The position numbers and the translations under genes were made by a program. A stretch of 64,000 nt of DNA from an uncultured Bacteroidales bacterium (GTDB taxonomy: Bacteria; Bacteroidota; Bacteroidia; Bacteroidales; Bacteroidaceae): NCBI GenBank assembly GCA_902798685.1, contig CADBXO010000001.1, positions 1 to 64,000 on the forward strand. The letters are read 5' to 3'. Positions 1 through 8,137 of the stretch are shown in pieces; positions within the stretch are counted from its first letter, which is position 1; each line of letters starts with the position of its first letter. The notes under the pieces are model-generated. The model saw nothing but the letters and a program-made list of their open reading frames with translations, had not been told where the DNA came from and searched no databases.

Positions 1-1137
1 TGCAATCTTAACACCAGGAGCAGGAGTAATCTCGTAGAGCGTGATGGTGGGACCTACGGTTGCGTTGATGGTCTCAATCTCAATTCCGAAGTCAAGCAGA
101 ACCTTGATGATACGGTTCTTGTTGGCCTCCTGCTCGCGCTCGTCAATGGCGGGGGCGTCATTGTCATAGTGCTTGAGAAGGTCCAGGGTGGGGAACTTGT
201 AGTGTGACAGGTCCAGACGCGGATCATACGGCTCCTGTATCTTGCCCTCGGCTTTCTCATCGCCCTCGGCGGCGGTGATGGTCATTGTGATGTCTTCGGC
301 CGGAGTCTCGACTTTCTCAGCGGCAGGCCTGGCCGGTTTCTTTTCAGGCTTGGGTTCAACCTCAACCTCCTCGGCCGGCTGGAACTCGGGAGCGGGGGCG
401 TAGGGATTGTCATCGGCCTCATCTTCCTGAGGTATTACGGTATCGTCAATATCGGGCTGGAAGGTGTCCTGGGTATCGGTGTCGGCATCGGCCTCTTTCT
501 CATGCCTGCGCATTCCGCTCTTCATGCGGTCAGCGCCGTCACGGATAACCTCAATTGTGCGACGGGTCAGATAGACGCAGTAGATGAGCATGGTAAGCAG
601 AAGTACCAGTATCAGACCGGGTATTCCTATGTAACCTTTGAGCATGAGGGTCAGGTTCATTCCGTGGCTGCCGCCGGGAACGATGAATGAGGTCTGCATC
701 ATGGGTGAGAGTACCAGCTGCAGGAATACTGAGCACCATACCATAAGGAATGCGCAGCTGATGAACCAGCGGAACAGCTTGATGTGGGCTATGCGCATCA
801 TGTTGAGACCGCAGACGGTAAGGAACACGGGAATAAGGATTGAAGAGAATCCGAACCATCCGTTTACGATGGATTCCGACAGGCGTGCGCCCAACAGACC
901 GGTGCTGTTCTCAATCTCCTGCGTACCGCTCAGGACAGCGCTCTGGTCAGTTCCTCCGGTAAAGAGGAATGATATGTAGGCTATCACAAAGAATACGGCT
1001 ATGATGGTGAGCACGGCTCCGCTTACAAAGAGGAATGTCTCATTGCGGAACGTATCTGATATGCTGCTAAGATTGAACCTTATTTCCGGTTTCTGTGTCC
1101 CCGTGCGGGGTTTTGTCTCTTTCCCTTTGAGTCCCAT
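1..1137 (-). CDS. ftsK: DNA translocase FtsK, N-terminal part (runs off the window)
   Basis: Reading the minus strand from the ATG at 1137 gives an uninterrupted frame to position 1. After a short basic N-terminus there are about four hydrophobic segments (residues ~35-190; the first contains VFFVIAYISFLF), then a long acidic Pro/Glu/Ala-rich linker, then a region ending near the gamma/beta start of the translocase (KVLLDFGIEIETINATVGP, typical of the FtsK alpha domain). This is the architecture of FtsK/SpoIIIE, which anchors at the division septum and pumps DNA during chromosome segregation. The ATPase and gamma domains lie outside the window. A -7-like TAACTTTG lies on the minus strand at 1169-1162. 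Family call is firm from topology and the linker/alpha motif; the truncation is only the window edge. Confidence 0.88.
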   Translation of the reverse strand, partial: MGLKGKETKPRTGTQKPEIRFNLSSISDTFRNETFLFVSGAVLTIIAVFFVIAYISFLFTGGTDQSAVLSGTQEIENSTGLLGARLSESIVNGWFGFSSILIPVFLTVCGLNMMRIAHIKLFRWFISCAFLMVWCSVFLQLVLSPMMQTSFIVPGGSHGMNLTLMLKGYIGIPGLILVLLLTMLIYCVYLTRRTIEVIRDGADRMKSGMRRHEKEADADTDTQDTFQPDIDDTVIPQEDEADDNPYAPAPEFQPAEEVEVEPKPEKKPARPAAEKVETPAEDITMTITAAEGDEKAEGKIQEPYDPRLDLSHYKFPTLDLLKHYDNDAPAIDEREQEANKNRIIKVLLDFGIEIETINATVGPTITLYEITPAPGVKIA

Positions 1138-1239
1138 ACTACTATTTGCAGTTATAGGTTACAAAGTTAATAATAAAAGAACAAAAAGGGCGCGTTATAG
1201 CGGAAAAAGGAGTAATTTCGCAGCCGAAAACGTGAGTTT

Positions 1240-1776
1240 ATGAAATCATCAGCGGCATTTGACAAAAATACGGTCGAGTTCGTGACGGTGGCAGCCGAGT
1301 ACTGCGCATACCTTGAGCAGGTATTTGACAAGGAGCCCGCGAGGGTTGTGGATGTGCTCTGCAAGCTTCTGCCACTGGTTTATCTCAAGGCAACCATGCT
1401 TCCTGAGGCCGAGCCCGAGGGCTTGTACCTGGAGGAATGCGTAACGGAGGCCGATTATGAGGAGGTACGTTCTCTGCTGGCTCAAAAGCTCGGTGAAAAC
1501 GATGATTATCTGGAGGTGTTCGTGGAGGATATGAAATACAGCGACACCCCGGTACGCAAGTGCATTTCAGAGGATCTGGCCGATATCTATCAGGCTCTCC
1601 GAAACTTTGTTCAGTCCTATCGCAGCGGTCTGGATGAGGTTATGACCGAGGCTGTTGCGGTATGCGCCGACGGGTTCCGTACCTATTGGGGCCAGACACT
1701 TGCAAACACTCTGCGTGCCGTTCATAATGTCAGGTACTCATCGGACCTGGAAATTGATAATTCTTTTTATGATTGA
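1240..1776 (+). CDS. DUF5063 family protein
   Basis: A 178-residue acidic, all-helical soluble protein without signal peptide or membrane segment. Its sequence (LPLVYLKATMLPEAEP, followed by a Glu-rich middle and a C-terminal helical pair) matches my memory of the DUF5063 family found in Bacteroidota; no function is known to me. It is read divergently from ftsK, with a -7-like TAATTTCG at 1213-1220 about 20 nt before the ATG. Its stop codon overlaps the start of the following exonuclease gene, so the two are probably co-translated with rlmI as one operon. The family assignment is moderately sure; the role is not inferred. Confidence 0.8.
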   Translation: MKSSAAFDKNTVEFVTVAAEYCAYLEQVFDKEPARVVDVLCKLLPLVYLKATMLPEAEPEGLYLEECVTEADYEEVRSLLAQKLGENDDYLEVFVEDMKYSDTPVRKCISEDLADIYQALRNFVQSYRSGLDEVMTEAVAVCADGFRTYWGQTLANTLRAVHNVRYSSDLEIDNSFYD

Positions 1777-2410
1777 ACTGCCCAACAAGATAGACAAGTC
1801 ATATCTGGCCGACAAACCCAGGGTTGTGTTTGACGGTATAATTGAGGAGATAGATACGGAGGAGAAGGCCCAAAAGGCGATAGATATTCTTTCAAAGGAG
1901 AAAGTTGTGGGTTTTGACACTGAGACCAGACCCTCATTCATCAGGGGTGTGGCCCATAAGATAGCCCTGCTTCAGCTTTCTACCGGAAAAAACTGTTATC
2001 TGTTCCGCCTCAACAAGATAGGCATACCCGACTGCGTTGCAGGTTTCCTGTCAAACCCCGATATAATTAAGGTGGGAATATCCATCAAGGATGATTACCA
2101 CTCAATGTCAAGCCGCCGCCAGTTCACTCCGGCCGGTTTTGTGGAACTGCAGGAATTGTGCGGTGGAATGGGAATAGAGGAGAAGGGCTTGCAGAAACTC
2201 TATTGCCTGCTGTTCAACGAGCGCATTTCAAAGAACCAGCAGCTCAGTAACTGGGAGATTGACAGCCTGACCGAGAGCCAGCGTCAGTATGCGGCCATTG
2301 ATGCGTGGGCTTGTCTCAGGATTTATGACTATATTTCGGAACTCAAACGTACAGGCGAGTACAGAATAATAAGGAAAGATGCAGAAGAGTGTAATACTGA
2401 AGAGAGGTAA
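1769..2410 (+). CDS. 3'-5' exonuclease, DnaQ/RNase D-like fold
   Basis: 213 residues from the ATG at 1769, which overlaps the stop of the DUF5063 gene; the frame is open farther upstream but that part is out of frame with the real neighbour gene. The DEDDy exonuclease motifs are visible: Exo I GFDTETRP, Exo II around VGISIKDDY, and Exo III YAAIDAWACLRIY with the tyrosine of the DEDDy subclass. There is no HRDC domain, so it resembles the short WRN-exonuclease/RNase D-like proteins rather than full RNase D. It degrades nucleic acid 3' ends; RNA is the likelier substrate given the neighbouring rRNA and tRNA modification genes, but this is inference. It overlaps rlmI by about 30 nt. Confidence 0.88.
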   Translation: MIELPNKIDKSYLADKPRVVFDGIIEEIDTEEKAQKAIDILSKEKVVGFDTETRPSFIRGVAHKIALLQLSTGKNCYLFRLNKIGIPDCVAGFLSNPDIIKVGISIKDDYHSMSSRRQFTPAGFVELQELCGGMGIEEKGLQKLYCLLFNERISKNQQLSNWEIDSLTESQRQYAAIDAWACLRIYDYISELKRTGEYRIIRKDAEECNTEER

Positions 2411-3560
2411 GGAGGAATCGCTCCTGCGTTTCCACCCATGGGTGTTCTCGGGTGCCATAGCCGATATCAAGGGCGAGCCCGATGAAGGTGATGTGGTGGA
2501 TGTGTATACCCATGAGGGTAAATGGATTGCCGTAGGACATATCCAGGTTGGCAGTATTGCCGTACGCGTACTCTCTTTCAAGCATGAAGCTATCGATGCT
2601 GATTTCTGGTTCAGACGTCTGAACGTAGCGTTTGAGATGCGCCGTTCTCTGGGTCTGACCGACCGCGAGGATCACAACATCTACCGTCTGGTACATGGCG
2701 AGGGCGACAACCTGCCCGGTCTGGTTATAGACGTTTACGGCCATACCGCAGTGCTGCAGGCCCATTCAGTGGGAATGCACTGCAACCGCATGGATATTGC
2801 CAATGCGCTTATGCGCGTAATGGGTGACCGCATCAAGGGAATCTATTACAAATCAGAGACAACGCTTCCGTTCAAGGCCGATATCGACCGCGGTAACGGA
2901 TATATTATGGGTGGTCCTACCGATGACACTCCGCTGGAATACGGAATGAAGATGCCGGTGGACTGGATAAGCGGTCAGAAGACAGGTCTGTTCATTGACC
3001 AGCGTGAGAACCGCGCCCTGCTGGAGAGATACTCAAAGGGACGTTCGGTACTCAATATGTTCTGCTATACCGGAGGTTTCTCACTCGCTGCCTTGAGAGG
3101 CGGCGCCAAGCTGGTTCACTCTGTTGACAGCTCGGCCCGTGCCATTGAACTCACTGCCGGCGGAGTGGAGGATAACTTCCCCGGTGATACCCGTCATGCA
3201 GCTTTTGCCGAGGATGCATTCAAGTTCCTGGAGCGCATGGATCCCATTTATGACCTCATCATACTTGATCCTCCTGCTTTTGCTAAGCATAAGGATGCTC
3301 TCAAGCATGCTCTTATAGGTTACCGCCGTCTCAACCAGAAGGCAATGGAGAAAATCAAACCGGGAGGAATCCTGTTTACATTCTCCTGCTCACAGGTTGT
3401 AAGCAAGGACCAGTTCCGTACCGCTGTATTCACTGCAGCTGCTCAGGCAGGACGCAGTGTGAAGATTCTTTATCAGCTTCACCAACCTGCTGATCATCCC
3501 ATTAACATATTTCACCCCGAAGGGGAATACCTGAAAGGACTTGTCGTTTCAGTGGAGTAA
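2379..3560 (+). CDS. rlmI: 23S rRNA m5C methyltransferase, RlmI family
   Basis: 393 residues, the usual length for class I SAM-dependent RlmI/RlmK-like enzymes that methylate a cytosine in 23S rRNA (C1962 in E. coli). An N-terminal PUA domain (LRFHPWVFSGAI at ~residues 15-26) precedes an EEHEH-like domain and the Rossmann methyltransferase: motif I NMFCYTGGFSL, the acidic motif VHSVDSS, the motif IV LDPPAFAKHK, and FSCSQ with a conserved cysteine near the C-terminus. The start overlaps the exonuclease gene by about 30 nt, which argues for translational coupling. The next 170 bases contain a strong hairpin and a new promoter, so this is probably the last gene of its transcript. Confidence 0.93.
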   Translation: MQKSVILKRGKEESLLRFHPWVFSGAIADIKGEPDEGDVVDVYTHEGKWIAVGHIQVGSIAVRVLSFKHEAIDADFWFRRLNVAFEMRRSLGLTDREDHNIYRLVHGEGDNLPGLVIDVYGHTAVLQAHSVGMHCNRMDIANALMRVMGDRIKGIYYKSETTLPFKADIDRGNGYIMGGPTDDTPLEYGMKMPVDWISGQKTGLFIDQRENRALLERYSKGRSVLNMFCYTGGFSLAALRGGAKLVHSVDSSARAIELTAGGVEDNFPGDTRHAAFAEDAFKFLERMDPIYDLIILDPPAFAKHKDALKHALIGYRRLNQKAMEKIKPGGILFTFSCSQVVSKDQFRTAVFTAAAQAGRSVKILYQLHQPADHPINIFHPEGEYLKGLVVSVE

Positions 3561-3664
3561 TGTGAAATATTGTTAAATGTAGAGATTTTTATTCTGAATA
3601 AGAGATGTATATTAATTAAAGACATATCTTTGCTACGTGTTTTTCATGGTATTAGATTTAATTT

Positions 3665-3697
3665 GAAAGCGAGTTGTCGTGATGACAACTCGCTTTC
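3665..3697 (+). terminator. perfect 14-bp hairpin between rlmI and the nuclease gene
   Basis: Arms 3665-3678 (GAAAGCGAGTTGTC) and 3684-3697 are exact complements around a 5-nt loop. It sits 105 nt after the rlmI stop and just upstream of the next promoter. A U-tract is weak (only TTAAATTTT a few bases on), so it may be a terminator of the Bacteroidota type or another structured element. Confidence 0.6.
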
Positions 3698-3713
3698 TGC
3701 TTAAATTTTGTAC

Positions 3714-3721
3714 TATCTTTG
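3714..3721 (+). promoter_or_regulatory. -7 element TATCTTTG for the bifunctional nuclease gene
   Basis: Exact match to the Bacteroidota -7 consensus TAnnTTTG, ending 8 nt before the ATG at 3729. Transcription would start only a few bases before, or at, the start codon. No convincing -33 TTG at the usual spacing is seen. Confidence 0.6.
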
Positions 3722-3728
3722 TGGTTGT

Positions 3729-4322
3729 ATGGATGAGAAGAGGAAGATAGAGATGATTGTGGGGGAGATTCTGAATCGGAAACCTTCAGATCTGGCCCTT
3801 ATAGCACTGCTTAAGGAGAAAAACGGTGAGGGTGAGGGACTTCGTTGCCTGCCCGTTCTGGTAGGACCTCTTGAAGCTCAGGCAATCATCGTCAGCCTTT
3901 TCCGCCACAGGATTCCGCATCCCGGCATTTACGATCTCTACCTTAATACGCTCAAGCAGTTTGACGGCCATCTGACCGAGGTCGATATCTACAGGATAAC
4001 CGGCGGAATATTCTACTCACATCTGTTTATTGAGCGTGACGGCAATACCTCATTCATAACCTGCCGTACATCGGACGCCCTGGCATTGGCCGTGCGCAGC
4101 AATGCACCTATTTACATAGAGGAGGATCTGCTGGAGCGCAATTGTGTGCGTATGCAGTCTGACGGCGCATATTCACTGCCCATAACCACAGCCAGCACAA
4201 AAGTGCTCAAGGAGGCCATGGAGCAGGCGATTGCAACTGAGAATTATGAGTTCGCGGCCCGTCTGCGCGATGAGATAAACAGCCGCGGACAGAGCGATGA
4301 ATCTGATATGGACATAATCTGA
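3729..4322 (+). CDS. bifunctional nuclease (BFN) domain protein with UVR motif
   Basis: 197 residues from the ATG at 3729; an upstream ATG at 3708 exists but lies before the -7 element TATCTTTG at 3714-3721, so it cannot be transcribed from that promoter. The first ~135 residues match the DUF151/BFN fold (VLVGPLEAQAI, GGIFYSHL, CRTSDALALAVRSNAPIY), a family with reported DNase and RNase activity in plants and bacteria. The C-terminus has a UVR motif (LKEAMEQAI...YEFAARLRDEI, residues ~160-185), the helical hairpin used by UvrB/UvrC and Clp adaptors for protein contacts. BFN plus UVR is a standard arrangement in Bacteroidota. It is followed 6 nt later by rsmE. Confidence 0.88.
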   Translation: MDEKRKIEMIVGEILNRKPSDLALIALLKEKNGEGEGLRCLPVLVGPLEAQAIIVSLFRHRIPHPGIYDLYLNTLKQFDGHLTEVDIYRITGGIFYSHLFIERDGNTSFITCRTSDALALAVRSNAPIYIEEDLLERNCVRMQSDGAYSLPITTASTKVLKEAMEQAIATENYEFAARLRDEINSRGQSDESDMDII

Positions 4323-4328
4323 CGACCT

Positions 4329-5033
4329 ATGTGGCTTTTCTATACTCCCGACATACAGGATGAGATGCAGCTTCCCGAGGAGGAGGCCGGACACTGCATC
4401 CGCGTGCTCCGCATGAAAGAGGGTGACCGTATCCGTCTGACTGACGGAAAGGGTGCATTCTACGATGCGGTGATAAGCGCCATTGCAGGAAAGCGCTGTT
4501 TCGTCCATGTTGAGAAGAAAGAGGTTCAGGAACCGCTCTGGAAGGGATATATCCACCTTGCAATGGCTCCGACAAAACTGATGGACCGTAACGAATGGTT
4601 CCTGGAAAAGGCCGTTGAGATAGGTGTCGATGAGGTTACATTCCTTAAGACTGATCACTCCGAGCGTGACGTGATAAAGATGGACCGCATAGAGAAAATA
4701 GCGGTATCGGCCATGAAGCAGTCACAGAAAGCAACCCTGCCGGTGCTTAACGGTATGACATCACTGCGCAGTTTCATTGAGCGCGGTTTTGACGGTGACA
4801 AGTTCATTGCCCACTGTGAGCCGGGCAGCAAGGTGCTGTTGCAGGACGCCGTGGCACCCGGACATAACAGTCTTGTTCTTATCGGCCCCGAGGGTGATTT
4901 CAGTCCGGCCGAGATAGAGATGGCACTCAAGGCCGGTTTCAAGCCGATATCCCTGGGTCCGTCACGCCTGCGTACTGAGACGGCTGCATTGGTGGCTGTA
5001 CATATAATGAATCTGGCAGGACAGAAGAACTGA
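4329..5033 (+). CDS. rsmE: 16S rRNA m3U1498 methyltransferase RsmE
   Basis: 234 residues, normal for RsmE, a SPOUT-class methyltransferase that makes m3U1498 in 16S rRNA in the assembled 30S subunit. The N-terminal PUA-like beta domain (HCIRVLRMKEGDRIRLTDGKG) is followed by the knot domain with the signatures KAVEIGVDE, ALIGPEGDFSPAE-type SAM loop (LIGPEGDF) and SLGPSRLRTETAAL. The stop codon overlaps the truA start by one base, so both are co-translated. Confidence 0.95.
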   Translation: MWLFYTPDIQDEMQLPEEEAGHCIRVLRMKEGDRIRLTDGKGAFYDAVISAIAGKRCFVHVEKKEVQEPLWKGYIHLAMAPTKLMDRNEWFLEKAVEIGVDEVTFLKTDHSERDVIKMDRIEKIAVSAMKQSQKATLPVLNGMTSLRSFIERGFDGDKFIAHCEPGSKVLLQDAVAPGHNSLVLIGPEGDFSPAEIEMALKAGFKPISLGPSRLRTETAALVAVHIMNLAGQKN

Positions 5034-5785
5034 TGAGATACTTTGCTGACATAGAGTTTGACGGCACGGCCTATAGCGGATGGCAGATTCAGCCGCATTC
5101 GCCGTCGGTTCAGCAGACGCTCGAGGAGGCGCTTGCGCTGTTCCTGCGCTGCAAGGTTGACGTAACCGGTGCAGGACGTACCGATGCCGGCGTGCATGCA
5201 TCTCAGATGATAGCCCATTTTGACCTTGAGGAGCCTCAGGATCCGGACTGGATGCTGCATAAACTGAACGGAATCCTGCCCCCTGACATAGCTGTACACA
5301 GCATTTATCCCGTAAGGCCCGATGCCCATGCCCGTTTTGACGCGGTGGCAAGGACCTACAAATACTATGTGACTCTTGACAAGAGCGCATTCCATAGGGA
5401 GTACTCCTGGTATCTGGTGAACGAACCCGATTTCGAACTGATGAACGAGGCTGCAAAACTGCTGCTTTCAACGGTTGATTTCACCAGTTTCAGCAAGCTT
5501 CATACCGACACCAAGACCAATGACTGTCACGTAACCAGGGCCGAGTGGGAGAGACTGCCCGACGGCCGGTGGGTATTCATCATAACGGCTGACCGTTTTC
5601 TGCGTAATATGGTCCGTGCCATAGTGGGAACGCTTATGGAGGTGGGACGTCACAGAATGACTGTCGATGAGTTTCAGTCGGTGATAGACCGCAAGGACCG
5701 CTGCCTGGCCGGTGACTCGGCACCCGCTCAGGGACTGTTCCTCTGCAAGATAGATTATCCTGAAGACATATATTTGAAAGCATGA
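5033..5785 (+). CDS. truA: tRNA pseudouridine(38-40) synthase TruA
   Basis: 250 residues, typical for TruA, which isomerises uridines 38-40 in the tRNA anticodon arm. The catalytic motif GAGRTDAGVHA is present with the nucleophilic Asp at residue 51; the family motifs ARFDAVARTYKYY and FLRNMVRAIVGTL are also intact. The start overlaps the rsmE stop by one base and its stop overlaps the next ATG by four bases, giving a tight rsmE-truA-DUF3256 unit. Confidence 0.96.
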   Translation: MRYFADIEFDGTAYSGWQIQPHSPSVQQTLEEALALFLRCKVDVTGAGRTDAGVHASQMIAHFDLEEPQDPDWMLHKLNGILPPDIAVHSIYPVRPDAHARFDAVARTYKYYVTLDKSAFHREYSWYLVNEPDFELMNEAAKLLLSTVDFTSFSKLHTDTKTNDCHVTRAEWERLPDGRWVFIITADRFLRNMVRAIVGTLMEVGRHRMTVDEFQSVIDRKDRCLAGDSAPAQGLFLCKIDYPEDIYLKA

Positions 5786-6408
5786 AAAGAATTACAACCA
5801 TAATGATCCTGGCGCTAATGGTGGCAGTGGGTCGTGCAGCCGATCTGCGGACACTGTTCATCAGCATGCCGGACTCGATTCTTCCTACTCTGACCAAGAG
5901 TGACCGTATGGATTTCCTTGATTATATGGACAGCGGTATGAAAGCCAAAGTACGTAACAAGCTGGGAGGCGAGAGTGTCATGACTCTGTTTGAGGAGAAT
6001 ATGCTGAGCATTCAGACTTCGCAGTCGGGACGTCTTGATATCATGCTTCTGAACAAGGGTAAGGATGAGAACCTGATTTGCATAATCCGTACTGCGACAG
6101 CCAAGTATGATGATTCCCGTCTGTCATTCTATACGGAGAACTGGGAGCCGGTTCCTACGGCAGATCTCATAAAACTGCCGGTACTTGATGATTATCTCAC
6201 CAAAGAGGCACTCAAGAGTGATTCACTCTCGTTGTTCAAGAAGAAATCCATGCTCAGATTGCAGGCTATAACTCCGCTGAACGGAGCCCTTGAATTCAGA
6301 TACACATCACTTGATGACTTAGGGCAGGATGCCGATAAATACCGGGACTGGATCAAACCTACGCCGTTGAGGTATACCTGGAACGGAAAAACCTTCAAGC
6401 GCAAATAA
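5782..6408 (+). CDS. DUF3256 family secreted protein
   Basis: 208 residues starting with an apparent cleavable signal peptide (MKRITTIMILALMVAVGRAAD). The mature part starts with LRTLFISMPDSILPTLTKSDRMDFLDYM, which I recognise as the DUF3256 family of Bacteroidota; no enzymatic motif is visible and no role is known to me. The ATG overlaps the truA stop by 4 bp, yet an exported protein has no obvious connection to tRNA modification. A bidirectional terminator follows directly. Confidence 0.85.
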   Translation: MKRITTIMILALMVAVGRAADLRTLFISMPDSILPTLTKSDRMDFLDYMDSGMKAKVRNKLGGESVMTLFEENMLSIQTSQSGRLDIMLLNKGKDENLICIIRTATAKYDDSRLSFYTENWEPVPTADLIKLPVLDDYLTKEALKSDSLSLFKKKSMLRLQAITPLNGALEFRYTSLDDLGQDADKYRDWIKPTPLRYTWNGKTFKRK

Positions 6409-6446
6409 AAAAGAAAGCCGGTGCAAATGCATCGGCTTTCTTTTTA
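6407..6446. terminator. bidirectional rho-independent terminator
   Basis: An A-run, a GC-rich stem (AAGAAAGCCG paired with CGGCTTTCTT, one G-U pair) with loop AAAT, and a T-run. It serves DUF3256 on the plus strand and rpmE on the minus strand. Confidence 0.85.
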
Positions 6447-6459
6447 GCGGTATTTTCAA

Positions 6460-6717
6460 TTACTTGCCACCGCGGCTCTTTGCGTAACGGCTCATGAACT
6501 TGTCGACGCGACCAGCGGTATCGACCAGCTTTGACTTACCGGTAAAGAACGGGTGAGAAGTGTTAGAAATTTCAATCTTGATAACGGGATAGGTCTGACC
6601 TTCAAATTCGATTGTCTCCTTGGTAGCGCAGGTAGAGCGTGACAGGAAGCAGTCGCCGTTAGACATGTCCTTGAATACTACAGGACGATAGTTCTCGGGA
6701 TGAATACCTTTTTTCAT
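6460..6717 (-). CDS. rpmE2: 50S ribosomal protein L31, type B
   Basis: 85 residues, start at the ATG 6717. [15 protein letters not shown] and the C-terminal half ([25 protein letters not shown]) are diagnostic for L31 type B, the form lacking the four zinc-binding cysteines of type A; only two cysteines (C23, C30) are present and not in a CxxC knuckle. It bridges the ribosomal subunits. It is a single-gene transcript: terminator at its 3' end, own promoter at 6803-6796 on the minus strand. Confidence 0.96.
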   Translation of the reverse strand: MKKGIHPENYRPVVFKDMSNGDCFLSRSTCATKETIEFEGQTYPVIKIEISNTSHPFFTGKSKLVDTAGRVDKFMSRYAKSRGGK

Positions 6718-6795
6718 AACTTATTTTGTTTTTAATTTCTCCATTTAGCGTCCGCCGGAATATAGGCGAAACATGATTATGGGGGTTTCAGCGCG

Positions 6796-6803
6796 CAAAG
6801 ATA
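6796..6803 (-). promoter_or_regulatory. -7 element TATCTTTG for rpmE2
   Basis: Reading the minus strand, TATCTTTG spans 6803-6796 and is preceded by TTGG with an 18-bp spacer, a good match to the Bacteroidota -33/-7 promoter. It leaves a leader of roughly 75 nt before the ATG at 6717, long enough for autoregulation by the ribosomal protein, but no specific fold was identified. Confidence 0.65.
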
Positions 6804-6959
6804 CAACAAATTCCATTACTGCCAACCATTTTGCTGTTGTTTTTTGCTTTGCAATCTGTTTTGCTTACTCCGGTATGCAAAATCGTCAGGTTCTACTTAA
6901 ACTTTGTGAAAGTGTGGATAACTTTTGATAGTATTATATAAAAATAGAGAGAAAGAGTG

Positions 6960-6967
6960 TAATTTCG
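6960..6967 (+). promoter_or_regulatory. -7-like element TAATTTCG for fba
   Basis: A one-base variant of TAnnTTTG, 51 nt before the fba ATG. The same TAATTTCG variant precedes the DUF5063 gene at 1213. No clear -33 box at 19 bp. Confidence 0.45.
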
Positions 6968-7018
6968 CGGCGTAAATCAAAACAGAGCAAAATATTCACT
7001 AAATAAAACATCAAAACT

Positions 7019-8020
7019 ATGGTCAACTACAAAGATCTGGGTCTTGTTAACACCCGCGCAATGTTTGCCGCAGCCGTAAAGGGCGGATATGCTATCCCGG
7101 CATTCAATTTCAACACTATGGAGCAGATGCAGGCTATCGTTCAGGCTGCTGTCGAGACCAAGTCACCGGTTATCATGCAGGTATCTAAGGGTGCCCGTAA
7201 CTATGCCAACGCTACTATCCTGCGTTACATGGCTGAGGGTGCTGTTGCATATGCCAAGGAGCTGGGTTGCGCTCATCCTGAGATTGTTCTCCACCTTGAT
7301 CACGGTGACAGCTTCGAGCTCTGCAAGGATTGCATCGACATGGGCTTCTCATCAGTTATGATCGACGGCTCTTCACTTCCTTATGAGGAGAATATCGCTC
7401 TTGCCAAGAAGGTTGTTGACTATGCTCACAAGTATGATGTAACAGTTGAGGCTGAGCTGGGCGTTCTGGCTGGTGTTGAGGATGAGGTTTCATCAGCAGA
7501 GTCTCACTATACCAAGCCTGAGGAGGTTATCGATTTCGCTACCCGCACCGGTTGCGATTCACTGGCTATCTCAATAGGTACATCTCATGGCGCACACAAG
7601 TTCACTCCCGAGCAGTGCACACTTGTAAACGGCGTTCTGGTTCCGCCTCCATTGGCATTCGACGTTCTGGCCGAGATTGAGAAGAAGCTCCCCGGATTCC
7701 CCATCGTACTGCACGGATCTTCATCAGTTCCCATGGATGAGGTTAACACCATCAACAAGTACGGCGGTAAGCTTGAGGCTGCCATCGGTATTCCTGAGGA
7801 GCAGCTCCGCAAGGCTGCCAAGAGCGCTGTCTGCAAGATCAACATCGACTCAGACTCACGTCTGGCTATGACCGCTGCTATCCGTCAGCATCTTGCTGAG
7901 CACCCGGGTGACTTCGATCCCCGTCAGTATCTCAAGCCCGCTCGCGAGAACATGAAGAAGATGTACATCCACAAGATTGTTGAGGTACTCGGTTCAGACG
8001 GCAAGCTGCTTCAGAAGTAA
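7019..8020 (+). CDS. fba: class II fructose-1,6-bisphosphate aldolase
   Basis: 333 residues. This metal-dependent aldolase cleaves fructose-1,6-bisphosphate to dihydroxyacetone phosphate and glyceraldehyde-3-phosphate in cytosolic glycolysis/gluconeogenesis. Zinc ligands and catalytic acid are visible in VLHLDHGDSFE, IGTSHGAHKF and VLHGSSS. Codon choice is strongly biased to a small set (GCT, AAG, GGT/GGC), as in other highly expressed genes here such as xylA and serC. Single gene with its own promoter region and terminator. The aldolase is the exit point for pentose-derived sugar phosphates made downstream of the neighbouring xylose genes, though the two are separately transcribed. Confidence 0.96.
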   Translation: MVNYKDLGLVNTRAMFAAAVKGGYAIPAFNFNTMEQMQAIVQAAVETKSPVIMQVSKGARNYANATILRYMAEGAVAYAKELGCAHPEIVLHLDHGDSFELCKDCIDMGFSSVMIDGSSLPYEENIALAKKVVDYAHKYDVTVEAELGVLAGVEDEVSSAESHYTKPEEVIDFATRTGCDSLAISIGTSHGAHKFTPEQCTLVNGVLVPPPLAFDVLAEIEKKLPGFPIVLHGSSSVPMDEVNTINKYGGKLEAAIGIPEEQLRKAAKSAVCKINIDSDSRLAMTAAIRQHLAEHPGDFDPRQYLKPARENMKKMYIHKIVEVLGSDGKLLQK

Positions 8021-8047
8021 GACACACCATAAACACACATACATTGA

Positions 8048-8085
8048 TAATGGAGAGGACTGGTTCTTCTCCATTATTTTTTTTT
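8048..8085 (+). terminator. terminator after fba
   Basis: Stem TAATGGAGA / TCTCCATTA (8048-8056 and 8068-8076) followed by a run of nine or more T. Confidence 0.85.
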
Positions 8086-8109
8086 GTTCACGCCTAAATA
8101 AAATAAGGT

Positions 8110-8123
8110 TTGGAACGTTCCAA
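8110..8123. promoter_or_regulatory. 14-bp perfect palindrome, candidate LacI-type operator
   Basis: TTGGAACGTTCCAA is a perfect inverted repeat centred on the CpG of AACGTT, the symmetry typical of LacI-family operators. It covers the region where the -33 box of the GH31 promoter would sit (-7 TAAGTTTG at 8138-8145). No regulator gene lies nearby, so the binding protein is unknown. Confidence 0.5.
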
Positions 8124-8137
8124 TTCCGAAAAATCAT

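Larger units (their letters stand above)
6718..7018. other. divergent promoter region between rpmE2 and fba
   Basis: A 301-bp A+T-rich stretch without a convincing gene. It holds the rpmE2 promoter (minus strand, ~6825-6796), the fba -7-like element TAATTTCG at 6960-6967, and about 75 nt leader for each gene. I see no further ORF, tRNA or clear riboswitch fold. Confidence 0.6.

Noticed and set aside
1655..1768. N-terminal extension of the exonuclease frame
   Set aside because: It lies fully inside the DUF5063 coding sequence; the ATG at 1769 fits the family N-terminus and overlaps the previous stop.
3665..3697. Hairpin as riboswitch for the BFN gene
   Set aside because: It lies upstream of the BFN -7 element, so it is not in that mRNA; it more likely ends the rlmI transcript.
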